Shown: positions 18,801 to 25,513 of the stretch, piece by piece
Numbering within the stretch: the first letter of the stretch is position 1
Layout: every line of letters begins with the position of its first letter
Source of the DNA: CAYYNP01 sp964472545
GTDB lineage: Bacteria > Planctomycetota > Planctomycetia > Pirellulales > Thermoguttaceae
NCBI GenBank assembly: GCA_964472545.1
Contig: CAYYNP010000054.1
Location: forward strand, 1 to 40,469
Direction of reading: 5' to 3'
DNA length: 40,469 nucleotides
Notes under the pieces: generated by a model
Told to the model about the DNA's origin: nothing
What the model saw: only the letters and a program-made list of their open reading frames with translations
Databases searched by the model: none
Position numbers and translations under genes: made by a program

Positions 18801-19388
18801 GCCGGCGCGACCGGGGCGATCACCTCAGACGCCTTTGCGCTGCGCGTCGGCCAGGGCGCTCCCGCAGCCTGGGACGCGGCTCCGTCGCCGACGTCGTTTT
18901 TCGTGCGCCCCGGCGAAGGCGTCGGCGGTTCCGACCGCGTGACGCTCATCTGGGGCGATCACGCCATACGCAACCGGTGGCTCGAAGTCTTCGTGATCGG
19001 TGCCCCGTTGGGCCTGGCCGCAGACGACGTCTTCTACTTCGGCAGCGCGGTGGCCGAATCCGGCAACTCGCCGCTCGACGCCCAAGTCACCACCACCGAT
19101 CTGCTCTTGGCGCGGAACAACCCCCGCAACTTCCTCACGCCCGCGCCGGTCGATTTCGCCTTCGACTACAATCGCGACGCCCGGGTGAACACGACCGACG
19201 TGTTGTTGGCGCGGAACAACCAGACGAACTTCCTCACCCGCCTGCCGCTGCTGGATCTCTCCGGCGGAGCGGGCGCCGCCGAGTTGGCGTGGGTGGCGCA
19301 GCTCGACGAAGAGGTCACGACGTCGTGGCCCGAGGACGGCCCGTTGCCGGCGGCGGAAGCCGTCGACGCACTGCTGGGGGACGAGTGA
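12822..19388 (+). CDS. Giant surface protein: six lamin-tail domains, CotH kinase-like domain, dockerin-like tail
   Basis: The 2188-residue protein opens with a basic N-terminus and LAFETLEPRVVLNG, the LEPR-type motif of planctomycete exported giants. Lamin-tail domains (F/A-x-E-x-x-E-L-x-N-x-x-x-x-x-I-D-L-x-G-W pattern) lie at about residues 40-120, 210-330, 553-640, 1412-1525, 1581-1680 and 1743-1840. A jelly-roll-like domain is split around the second (about 170-210 and 395-527). The CotH kinase-like domain (about 870-1280) includes IRYRPRGGVHRFKMGKNMWK, a GVYLVIEQPDGR strand and WSVHPWDLDLTWANN. The tail (about 2074-2146) has two dockerin-like units, the second YNRDARVNTTDVLLARNN. CotH in Bacillus is a spore-coat protein kinase. 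The role here is unknown. ATG 12822 is preferred over 12654 because AAGG lies upstream and the added N-terminus looks non-coding. Confidence 0.9.
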   Translation: MPENPCFRRGRSRSEIPHVRRLRLAFETLEPRVVLNGTSLVINEFMAQNDSTLADEDGDFSDWIEIHNPTDQAVDLAGWHLTDDAGELAKWEFPARTILPGEHLLVFASDKNRTDPDAELHTNFKLSGGGEYLGLIEPDGVTVVHQYSPEYPNQSADVAYGISQSISSVLLGEGAELGYHVPRAADVSLADTWTAPDFDDALWNPIEKKSPLLITEVGTEDPDFVEIQNVTANAIDTAGWVVAVNDGVRANVNAMHSLWELPEWIGAEEVLYRHDDTSDPEHYWGELISWRTVGTGWVIVVDADGGVVDAVVWGYPASYLEDLNVTINGQTITADDVWGGAAVTAAGTSSNSLQRYGDGDDDTASDWHYVVPPSQGNTNAALAVPFDMPGPPTTGVGFSTADPAALDDAIQTDVGMEMHGQNASLWTRIPFEVADPSEWDSLSLHLKYNDGFVAYLNGERVAARSAPDVPQWNSTATFARSISESLLYEEINVSSFRGHLQPGRNVLSIHGLNHSVSDATFLLSPKITATSYRKAEQFFTSATPGEPNSAGFIVINEVHYDPADKTQPAEFIELYNTTDDTIDLSGWRFDNGVRYTFPEGTTLRGGRYLVVAENPATVKSLYGVDALGPWVGRLDNDGERIELLDELEHVQDEVRYKSEFPWPIASRGGGSSMELIDPALDNDLGGSWRPSGYDTLTVPGAVISPANAKPTPGRRNSVDSQQAPPQIRQVVHAPQQPTSNQPVTVTAKIADPQGVAGVTLAYQLVEPGDYIEIGDPRFNHPGSWTAVAMNDNGAGGDLEAGDDVYTAVLPGGLQVHRRLVRYRITAEDTAGASITAPHMDDTQPNFAYYVYDAMPDWTGAVRAGQPEVTYDNELLESVAVYQLITTRTDHERSQSIPNSNAGQDWSNLYKYQGTLVYDGEVYDHIRYRPRGGVHRFKMGKNMWKFDFNTGHYFQAYDDYGRPYDVKWDKMNFSAIIQQGNFNHRGEQGLFEAVGFEMFDLTGVEGPNTNYIHFRIVEYADQRGPNGAASNQYSSDFQGVYLVIEQPDGRLLEQHGLPDGNFYKMEKQGGTPTGELNNQGPTQPTNKQDLNAFLSGYGRNPSEAWWRANLDLGRYYSYRAIVEGIHHYDIANGKNYFYYHNPETELWSVHPWDLDLTWANNMYGNGNEAFRAAGVLNHPAIAQEYRNRMREIRDLLYNTEQTGMLIDEKASFVYTPGEPSLVDADRAMWDYNPIMSSSYINTSKTRPGWFYQIAPTKDFPGMAKILKNYVVSRGNWIRSTILTDESQIPKTPTLTYTGDAEFAVDQLTFRTSAYQSPQNTPFEAMRWRIAEVTDPTAEDFDPTQPRHYEMTATWQSDDFTSFSDSIQVPGGALDVGHTYRVRVQMKDTSGRWSHWSDPVQLTAAAPLAPAGAGLIVSELMYHPPDPTAAELAIDPFFVADDFEFIELQNTSDVPVDLTGFEFSDGVEFDFAANSPPLAPGQYAVLARDLTAFAARYGDAIQPLGVFAGGLNNGGEGITLAGPHGNAVVEFTYNDAGGWSGRADGKGASLVAIDPAGELADPDNWRASAQFGGTPGADPAPDPGVVISEVLTRTDSPLVDAIELHNPTDAPIDVGGWYLSDDWGFAGNPRNDDYQKFRIPDGTVIPAGGFAPFYEGHYEGDVLVADPATEFGGAGVRDFALNGVQGDDVWLTTADAAGNLTGFADHIEFPAAIAGESFGRVDDTGKLAPMIETTLGEPNAAPRIGPVVITEVMYQQGDDEVEGWTALEDSLEFIELHNASDAAVPLFDPADSTQTWRFTNVGFGFPEGVEMLPGETLLVVPGEPDDFELKYEVAPGVRVLGPYTGVLDNSGERLRLMRPVPPSPLVPHVVPYVIADQVDYEPDGAWPATAPQGQPPLPATSLQREVSDAWGNDPIVWTAGEPTPGSVPWAAAIPRVVGRHLFYNNSTFDGNDPAAGAADDAAIAVDKQALLPGEVATFANYTSYGPGINGVMIDVAGATGAITSDAFALRVGQGAPAAWDAAPSPTSFFVRPGEGVGGSDRVTLIWGDHAIRNRWLEVFVIGAPLGLAADDVFYFGSAVAESGNSPLDAQVTTTDLLLARNNPRNFLTPAPVDFAFDYNRDARVNTTDVLLARNNQTNFLTRLPLLDLSGGAGAAELAWVAQLDEEVTTSWPEDGPLPAAEAVDALLGDE

Positions 19389-19499
19389 GAAGGGCCGCCG
19401 GAGTGTGCGACGCCGGCTCCCCACTGGCTGTGACGCAACGAATGCGGTAGATTTGGTGCTTGTCGGTGTTTCCTCCTTGGACCGCGGCCGCGTAAGTCG

Positions 19500-20276
19500 A
19501 TGCCCGAATCCGCAATCACCCCAGCCCCCCGGCAGGAAGCCCCCCCCTACGAGAAGGGTGAGTCGGTGGCGCTGTTTATTCCGTGCTACATCGATCAGTT
19601 TTACCCGGAGATTGGCGAAGCGACGCAGCGGCTGCTGGAGCGTTTCGGCGTGCCGACGGTGTTTCCCCAGCGGCAGACCTGTTGCGGCCAGCCGGCGTTC
19701 AATTCCGGGTATTGGAAGGAAGCCCGCCGGGTGGTGCGCCATTTCTGCGACGTGTTCGACGAGCATCGCTGGATCGTCACGCCGTCGGGTTCGTGTGCGG
19801 CGATGTGCCGGGTCTTTTTCGGGCACGTTGATCCCGACGAGCGGATCGCGGGCGTGGGGCGGCGGGTCTTCGAATTGACCGAATTCCTGGTGGATTTCCT
19901 GGGCGTAACCGACACCGGGGCCAGCTATCCACACAAGGTCACCATGCACGTCGGCTGCCACACGCGGCGGGAACTGGGCGTGGCCGAGCAACCGATGGAA
20001 TTGCTCAAGAGTGTTCGGGACATGACCTACTGCGAGATGCCCGACATGGAAGACTGCTGCGGCTTTGGCGGCACGTTCAGCGTGAAGATGGCCGGCACGT
20101 CGCTTTCGATGGGGCAGACGAAAGTGGAGAATATCGTCCAAAGCGGAGCCGACGTGGTCGTTTCGCCCGACATTAGCTGCCTGATGCACGTCGGCGGGAT
20201 GTTGCGGCGCAACCCGGAAACGAAACATATCCAGATCAAGCATATTGCCGAAGTGCTCGACGCCGGTGTTTCGTAA
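19500..20276 (+). CDS. lutA: Lactate utilisation protein A (Fe-S oxidoreductase subunit)
   Basis: LutA, LutB and LutC form the iron-sulphur enzyme that oxidises L-lactate to pyruvate. LutA has two cysteine-rich CCG domains, thought to bind clusters or cofactors. Here they are CCGQPAFNSGY near residue 61 and CCGFGGTFSVK near residue 187, with companion cysteines in GSCAAMC, VGCHTRREL and ISCLMHVGG. The 258-residue length fits the family (about 240) with a short N-terminal extension. ATG 19500 has no clear Shine-Dalgarno. An in-frame GTG at 19566, just before ALFIPCYIDQFYP, follows AAGGG and may be the true start. lutB begins 36 bases downstream. Confidence 0.95.
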   Translation: MPESAITPAPRQEAPPYEKGESVALFIPCYIDQFYPEIGEATQRLLERFGVPTVFPQRQTCCGQPAFNSGYWKEARRVVRHFCDVFDEHRWIVTPSGSCAAMCRVFFGHVDPDERIAGVGRRVFELTEFLVDFLGVTDTGASYPHKVTMHVGCHTRRELGVAEQPMELLKSVRDMTYCEMPDMEDCCGFGGTFSVKMAGTSLSMGQTKVENIVQSGADVVVSPDISCLMHVGGMLRRNPETKHIQIKHIAEVLDAGVS

Positions 20277-20312
20277 CCACCGGCGGTGATCCCGAAGACC
20301 CGAAATGCCCCT

Positions 20313-21725
20313 ATGCCGACCGACGACAAGCATCTCGAAGGCGCCCCGTTCCTCAAGGAACAGTTGGCAGGGCTGTACGAGCCGGCCGGAGCGAAGGCCA
20401 CCGGCGAGGCGGCCGTGCGGTCAACCAAACACAATCGTGAAGTGACCGACGCGGTGCCGTACTGGCAGGAGTGGCGGCGGCAGGCCGAGGCGATCAAGGC
20501 TTTTGCGGTAGCCAACCTCGACAAACTGCTGGTCGAGTTCGAGCGGAACATCACCGCCCGTGGTGCCACGGTCCTCTGGGCCGAAGACGCCGAAGAGGCC
20601 AATCGGCACGTGTTGGCGATCGCCCGGGAACACAACGTCAAGACCGTCGTTAAGGGCAAGTCGATGGTCAGCGAGGAGATGGAGCTGAACCATGCGCTGG
20701 ACGCCGCCGGCATCCGGGCGCTGGAGACCGACCTGGGCGAGTACATCGTGCAACTCGCCGGCCAGCGGCCCACGCACGTGGTGACGCCCGCCTTGCACCT
20801 CTCGGCCGCAGACGTGGGGCGGCTGTTTGCCGAGAAGTTGGGTGAGGAGTTCAGCGCCGAGCACGAACACCTCACGCAGATCGCGCGGCAGCGGCTCCGC
20901 GACGAATTCCTCCAGGCCGACATGGGCACCTCGGGTGTGAACTTCGCCATCGCCGATACGGGCACGCTGGGGATTATCGAGAACGAAGGCAACGTGGGCC
21001 TGTCTACGTCTACCCCACCGATTCACGTGGCACTGATGGGCATCGAGAAGATCGTCCCGACGATCGACTACCTGCCGGTCTTTCTGAACATGATCGCCCG
21101 GGTGGGCACCGGCCAGAAGCTGACGACCTACGCCCATCTGATCCACGGCGCCACGCCGGGGCGCAAGCTCTACGTAATCATCCTGGACAACGGCCGCTCG
21201 AAGATGCTTAGCGATTCGGCCGCCCGGCCGGCGCTGCGGTGCATCCGTTGCGGCATGTGTCTGAACGTCTGCCCGGTCTATCGCCGCGTGGGCGGCTGGG
21301 CCTACGGCTGGGTCTATCCGGGGCCGATCGGCTCGATCATCAATCCGCACTTGGTGGGGCTGGAGAACGCCGCCAAGCTGCCGTTCGCCTCGACGCTCTG
21401 CGGGGCCTGCCATCAGGTCTGCCCGGTGCGGATCGACATCCCGCATCAACTCGTCCATCTGCGGCATCGGGCCGTCGAAGAGCCGTCGCCGATGAACTCC
21501 GCCACCGAGCGGCTGACATGGCGGCTTTGGGCCTGGGCGATGAGCGGGCCGCGGCGCTATCGGCTGACGATGTGGGCCGTGCGGCTGGGCGTTCGGCTGG
21601 CGAAGTTCCTGCCGTGGCATCCCGGCAAGCTCGGCGCCTGGACCCGCGGCCGAGAGTTGCCCCAGGTACCCGGCCCGGCGTTTCGGAGGTGGTGGCGCCG
21701 CAAGGAAGACAACTCGAAGCCCTAG
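20313..21725 (+). CDS. lutB: Lactate utilisation protein B (Fe-S, LUD domain)
   Basis: This is the electron-transfer subunit of the LutABC lactate oxidase. The N-terminal two thirds is a LUD domain (LWAEDAEEAN, KTVVKGKSMVSEE, GTSGVNFAIADTGTLGIIEN). Two ferredoxin-like clusters follow: CIRCGMCLNVCP at about residue 309 and CGACHQVCPVRIDIP at about residue 363. A basic, amphipathic C-terminal tail closes the 470-residue protein. I place the start at ATG 20313 rather than GTG 20286, since MPTDDKHLEGAPF fits the family N-terminus better. lutC starts 16 bases after the stop, so the three genes form one operon. Confidence 0.95.
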   Translation: MPTDDKHLEGAPFLKEQLAGLYEPAGAKATGEAAVRSTKHNREVTDAVPYWQEWRRQAEAIKAFAVANLDKLLVEFERNITARGATVLWAEDAEEANRHVLAIAREHNVKTVVKGKSMVSEEMELNHALDAAGIRALETDLGEYIVQLAGQRPTHVVTPALHLSAADVGRLFAEKLGEEFSAEHEHLTQIARQRLRDEFLQADMGTSGVNFAIADTGTLGIIENEGNVGLSTSTPPIHVALMGIEKIVPTIDYLPVFLNMIARVGTGQKLTTYAHLIHGATPGRKLYVIILDNGRSKMLSDSAARPALRCIRCGMCLNVCPVYRRVGGWAYGWVYPGPIGSIINPHLVGLENAAKLPFASTLCGACHQVCPVRIDIPHQLVHLRHRAVEEPSPMNSATERLTWRLWAWAMSGPRRYRLTMWAVRLGVRLAKFLPWHPGKLGAWTRGRELPQVPGPAFRRWWRRKEDNSKP

Positions 21726-21741
21726 CAACTCCCCACTCGCC

Positions 21742-22392
21742 ATGAGCAGCCGCGACGCGATCCTCAAGCGTATCCGTACCGAACTGGCCGACGCCCCGCC
21801 GGTGGAAACGCCGCCGGTGCCCGCAGTCTGGCCGTGTACCAATCCGACGCAGCAGCAACTCGTCGAACAATTCACCGAAGCACTCCAGGCGGTCCAAGGC
21901 GAGATGGTCCGTTGCGGCTCGATGGACGACGCCCGCGGGAATCTGGCCGAGTTGGCCGACGCCTCCGGGTGGCAAACGCTCGGCGCGGTCGAACGGCCGC
22001 TCTGCCACGAGTTGGCCGATGAGATGGGGCCGGACCGCGTTGCTTGGGTGGATGAAGACTGGGAGCCGTCGCGGATTGCCGGGCTTTCGGCGAGCATCGT
22101 GGCGGCCGAGTCGCTGTTGGCCGATACGGGCACCTGCGTCGTCGAGAACCGAACACCCTCAGAGCGGTTGATGTGTTATCTGCCGCCCGCGTGCGTGGTG
22201 GTGGCGCGCGTGGGCCAACTCACCGAGCACATGCCGGCCGCCTGGGAAGAGGTCGCCCGGCGAACGGCCGAACCGGACCGCCGCGGCGAGTTCGTGCTGA
22301 TCACGGGGCCCAGCCGCACGGCCGACATCGAGAAGATCTTGATCCTCGGCGTCCACGGCCCGAAACGGCTGGTGGTGCTGTTGGTCGAGTAG
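21742..22392 (+). CDS. lutC: Lactate utilisation protein C (LUD domain)
   Basis: The 216-residue LUD-domain subunit completes the LutABC set. It begins MSSRDAILKRIRTEL, a typical LutC N-terminus. It carries the family's central ASIVAAESLLADTGTCVVEN strand (TGT in place of the more common TGS), a SERLMCYLPPACVVVA segment and the closing TGPSRTADIEKILILGVHGP motif. The precise role of this subunit is not settled in the literature. No lactate permease or GntR-type LutR regulator lies next to the operon. The gene is followed by a pair of palindromic repeats rather than a T-rich terminator. Confidence 0.94.
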   Translation: MSSRDAILKRIRTELADAPPVETPPVPAVWPCTNPTQQQLVEQFTEALQAVQGEMVRCGSMDDARGNLAELADASGWQTLGAVERPLCHELADEMGPDRVAWVDEDWEPSRIAGLSASIVAAESLLADTGTCVVENRTPSERLMCYLPPACVVVARVGQLTEHMPAAWEEVARRTAEPDRRGEFVLITGPSRTADIEKILILGVHGPKRLVVLLVE

Positions 22393-22397
22393 GCCAC

Positions 22398-22488
22398 ATA
22401 GTAGGCGTCTGGTATAGTAGGCGTCTCGCTCCGCGAGACAGCCACATCGGCCTAATCGGCACATCTCGCGGAGCGAGATGGCTACTAT
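22398..22488. repeat. Inverted pair of REP-like palindromes
   Basis: Two 27-base arms (22414-22440 and, inverted, 22462-22488) match at 23 positions. Each contains its own hairpin: GTCTCGCTCCGCGAGAC at 22423-22439, and the inverted equivalent ATCTCGCTCCGCGAGAT. The outer stem pair differs between arms as G-C versus A-T, so pairing is kept. A partial third copy gives a 13-base direct repeat (22398-22410 and 22414-22426). Confidence 0.75.
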
Positions 22489-22507
22489 GCACTAAGCGAG
22501 GAAGACC

Positions 22508-23812
22508 ATGCCCGCCCGTTGCGTTGCTCTGATCCTGCTGGCGCTTGCCCCGGATGTTCTCCACGCCGCGTCGAGTCCGTGGACCCTCGAGACGCGAGAC
22601 AGCATCACCCAATACGGCATCACCTGGACTTTCGCCCAGCGCGTACCGGCCGGCCAATTCATCACCGGCGATTGGTGGGTCGCCGGGCCGGTGACCGTCG
22701 AGCGCGTTACGCCCGCGCCCACGGCCGATCATCACGGCTCGGTCGTCAATCCGCCGGCCGGCGACCGCCAGGGATACGACGCCCGTATCTCCGGAATCGA
22801 CGCCTCGCTACGGGCGGAATTTCCGCTTCGACTGCAGCCCGGTGAGTCGCTGGTGAGCACGGCGAGCGTGGAGCAGATCGGCGAGAAGACGCCCGACACG
22901 GTGCCCGGCCAGTATTGCCGGGGGCCCCTGCGTACGGCGGTTGTGCTCACGTGCCTGAAAGAGCCGCCGCCGGCCGACGCGTTCCGTCCGGCCTACGTGG
23001 GGACGTGGAAGCAGGCGTTCACGGCCTCGCAGCTTCGGCGCGACATGTTGCCGCGCTTGAAAGCTCCCGATGCGATGCCGACCGTCGACCTCCACCGCTA
23101 TGAACGCCAATTGCAGCGGATCTGGCTGGACCACATGCGACAGTGGGTCAACCGCAAGATGCACCCGCTGGAGAACATGCCGGACTACGGCCGGGAGATC
23201 ACGAACATCGTTTCCGACGTGGGGCTGCTGGTCTTGCTGGAGGACCCGCGGAAGCAGCGCGAGACGCTGCTGTTGCGTTTCGTGCAAAAGGGCATCGACT
23301 ACTACGGCGTTGTGCAATCGGACGACCACCTCTGGATCGCCAACGGCGGCCACAACTCCGGCCGCAAGTGGCCGATCCTGTTCGCCGGATGGATGCTCGG
23401 CCACGATGGGATGATGAACGTCAAGGCCACGTTTCAGGAAGACCAGCAGACCTACTATGGCCGCGGCTACGCGGGCCAAGAGGCGCTCTGGACGATCGCC
23501 CCGGGCAATGCCAACCGGCGGCACGAGGAAGTCGATCCGAACACGTGGGAGATCTACGGCGACACCCGCGGCAACAACGGCCGAAAAGCCGAAGGCTATC
23601 GCAAGCTCAACGGCCCCACCTGGGTCGGCCAGGCCCTGGCCGCCCGGCTGACCGGCATGACCGGCCACTGGAACCACCCGGCGTTTTTCGATTACGTCGA
23701 TCGTTGGTGGGAAGAAGAGGGCAGCGCGAGTTCGCTGGCTGAGGCCATGTGGGCGGCCTATCGCGAGAGGGCTGACGCGAATGGTGAGGACGTTCAACGA
23801 CGCCGTCGATAG
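22508..23812 (+). CDS. Secreted protein of unknown function
   Basis: A signal peptide is clear (MPARCVALILLALAPDVLHA, with cleavage likely after Ala-Ala). The rest of the 434-residue protein is soluble. An N-terminal beta-rich part (about 25-150, GITWTF, QFITGDWWVAGPV, NPPAGDRQGYDARI) is followed by a helical part (about 185-420) rich in Trp, Tyr and His, including YYGVVQSDDHLWIANGGHNS and GHWNHPAFFDYVDRWW. That architecture resembles secreted polysaccharide lyases or hydrolases with an alpha-helical barrel, but I see no diagnostic motif, so this is only a guess. GAGGA five bases upstream of ATG supports the start. The 3' end overlaps the convergent propeller gene by 19 bases. Confidence 0.75.
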   Translation: MPARCVALILLALAPDVLHAASSPWTLETRDSITQYGITWTFAQRVPAGQFITGDWWVAGPVTVERVTPAPTADHHGSVVNPPAGDRQGYDARISGIDASLRAEFPLRLQPGESLVSTASVEQIGEKTPDTVPGQYCRGPLRTAVVLTCLKEPPPADAFRPAYVGTWKQAFTASQLRRDMLPRLKAPDAMPTVDLHRYERQLQRIWLDHMRQWVNRKMHPLENMPDYGREITNIVSDVGLLVLLEDPRKQRETLLLRFVQKGIDYYGVVQSDDHLWIANGGHNSGRKWPILFAGWMLGHDGMMNVKATFQEDQQTYYGRGYAGQEALWTIAPGNANRRHEEVDPNTWEIYGDTRGNNGRKAEGYRKLNGPTWVGQALAARLTGMTGHWNHPAFFDYVDRWWEEEGSASSLAEAMWAAYRERADANGEDVQRRRR

Positions 23813-25119
23813 ACCAGCAGCAGTGCCCCCGCCGCGCACGCGAGCATTGCAAGAGTTCCCGGCTCGGGGACGTAGGCGATGACGAATACGTCGTTCAGGC
23901 CGGCGCTGTAGCCAGCCAGATCGCCGTTGGTGTACCCAACGATGTAGGCAGTTCCCCAGTCATCGACCGCGATGTCATAGGCATAGTCGTCCGTGGGCGT
24001 GCCTTGCTGGTCTATCCAGATCTGGTTGCCCTCGGCGTCATATTTGCATACGAACGCATCCCAGCTACCGGCATTGTAGTCACCCAAATTGCCCTTCGTG
24101 TAGCCCGCAATGTAGGCGTTACCGGCCGCATCGACCGCGACGGCGTGACTCTCGTCCATCTGGTCCGAGCCGAGTTGCTGGGTCCACAGTGCGTTGCCTG
24201 CCGGATCGTACTTTCTCAAATAGACGTCCAGGTTGCCGACGTAGGGGCCACCGAGGGAGCCGGTCGTGTTGCCGGTGATATAGACGTTGCCGAACCTATC
24301 GACGGCGACGTCGTAACCGCGCTCATATTCTGGGGTACCGAACTGCCGCGACCAGAGCGGCTCACCTGCCGGGTCGTATTTTCCCAAGAAGGCGTCGCGA
24401 TGCCCGAAAGTGGGTCCCAGCAAACTTGCTTCGGTCTGCCCGCCAAAGTAGACGTTGCCTTCTTCATCAACATCCACGCCAAAGATGCCGTCGAACGTAT
24501 TTGTACCGAGTTGGTGCATCCAGAGTGGGTTGCCGACGTCGTCGTACTTGACGATGATCGCGTCAGCCTTGCCGGAGTTCGGGCTATCGAGACTGCCTCC
24601 GGTATGTCCGCCGACGTGGATGTTCCCCGTGGGATCGACGGCCACGCCGTAGGCGTCGTCCGCCTGATCGGAGCCAAGTTGATGTGTTTGCATGGCGTTG
24701 CCCGTACTGTCGTACTTCCTGACGAACATGTCGTGCCGTCCGGCATTGGGGCCACCGAGGCTGCCCTGTGTCTGGCCGCAGATGAAGGCGTTTCCGGCAC
24801 GGTCCAGGGATACGGCGCGGCTGATCTCTTCACCGCCCGAACCGAATTGGTCGATCCATAGACGGTTTCCGAATGCGTCGAACTTGCCCAGGAACGCGTC
24901 GTAGTTTCCGGCGTTGGTGCCGCCCAGGCTGCCCTTGGTGTAGCCGGCCACATAGACGTTGCCGGCCCGATCCACAGCCACACCCCGACTGCGATCGACC
25001 TCAGTCGTGCCAAACTGCTGCATCCACTTGATGGCCGGCGTCTGTTCTGCCCTGACCGTTACGGCGGCGAAGGCCGCAACGAGTAACGTAGCGGCGGTAG
25101 TGATCTTCGGGCGCCTCAT
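23794..25119 (-). CDS. Seven-bladed SBBP-repeat propeller with PEP-CTERM anchor
   Basis: A signal peptide (MRRPKITTAATLLVAAFAAV) precedes seven consecutive SBBP repeats of 56 residues each, with pattern (V/D)-x-A/V-V-D-x-x-G-N-x-Y-(V/I)-x-G-x-T-x-G-(S/N/D)-L and D-(A/V)-F/Y-x-x-K-Y-D-x-x-G-N-x-(L/I)-W-x-x-Q-x-G. The seventh lacks its last strand, while the N-terminus supplies AIKWMQQFGT. This suggests a ring closed by an N-terminal Velcro strand. The end is YVPEPGTLAMLACAAGALLL plus Arg residues, a PEP-CTERM signal. Function is probably structural or binding at the surface. ATG 25119 follows GGAG by nine bases. Upstream in-frame sequence to 25257 lacks coding character. Confidence 0.9.
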   Translation of the reverse strand: MRRPKITTAATLLVAAFAAVTVRAEQTPAIKWMQQFGTTEVDRSRGVAVDRAGNVYVAGYTKGSLGGTNAGNYDAFLGKFDAFGNRLWIDQFGSGGEEISRAVSLDRAGNAFICGQTQGSLGGPNAGRHDMFVRKYDSTGNAMQTHQLGSDQADDAYGVAVDPTGNIHVGGHTGGSLDSPNSGKADAIIVKYDDVGNPLWMHQLGTNTFDGIFGVDVDEEGNVYFGGQTEASLLGPTFGHRDAFLGKYDPAGEPLWSRQFGTPEYERGYDVAVDRFGNVYITGNTTGSLGGPYVGNLDVYLRKYDPAGNALWTQQLGSDQMDESHAVAVDAAGNAYIAGYTKGNLGDYNAGSWDAFVCKYDAEGNQIWIDQQGTPTDDYAYDIAVDDWGTAYIVGYTNGDLAGYSAGLNDVFVIAYVPEPGTLAMLACAAGALLLVYRRRR

Positions 25120-25513
25120 AGCCTCTGTCTCCGGTACTATGGGTTCGTGCGTCAGTATCCTATGCGATGGCCGTCGGTCTCCAACGTCACGCGGCGACGG
25201 TTGCGCAATGAGATGGCACCCGTTGAATGAGACTCGAGGGTGCGGGCCAACGTCCACGAGTGGATTCCGCCGCGCAAACTGCTAGAGCGTGTGAGGGGAT
25301 TCCCTATCGTCGGCCATAAGAATGCACCCGGGCGAGACTCACATAGAGTTGGGTGCCTTCGCTGCCTGCGTCTTGGTGTATGTCCGTTGAGGCGGGAGCG
25401 GAATGATGAGCGTTATCGTAGCAGAAACCGGGCCACGCGCTAAGCCCCCCGCGTGGGGTATGGCCTCTCGTGTTGCTGTCGACCTGCGCCTTCGTGGGGG
25501 GCACACCACCGGT
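25120..25513. other. Intergenic stretch without a gene
   Basis: Nearly 400 bases between two minus-strand genes. CCACGCG (25433-25439) and CGCGTGG (25450-25456) can pair, but no T-run follows on either strand. A 66-residue minus-strand frame (25304-25504) is not convincing. I see no RNA gene or clear promoter. Confidence 0.5.

Noticed and set aside
20421..22133. A 570-codon minus-strand frame across lutB and lutC
   Set aside because: lutB and lutC are unambiguous on the + strand. The antisense product is Arg/Pro/Ala-rich shadow sequence.
22423..22480. Hairpins after lutC as a rho-independent terminator
   Set aside because: No T-run follows on either strand. Two inverted, covarying copies fit a REP-like repeat better.
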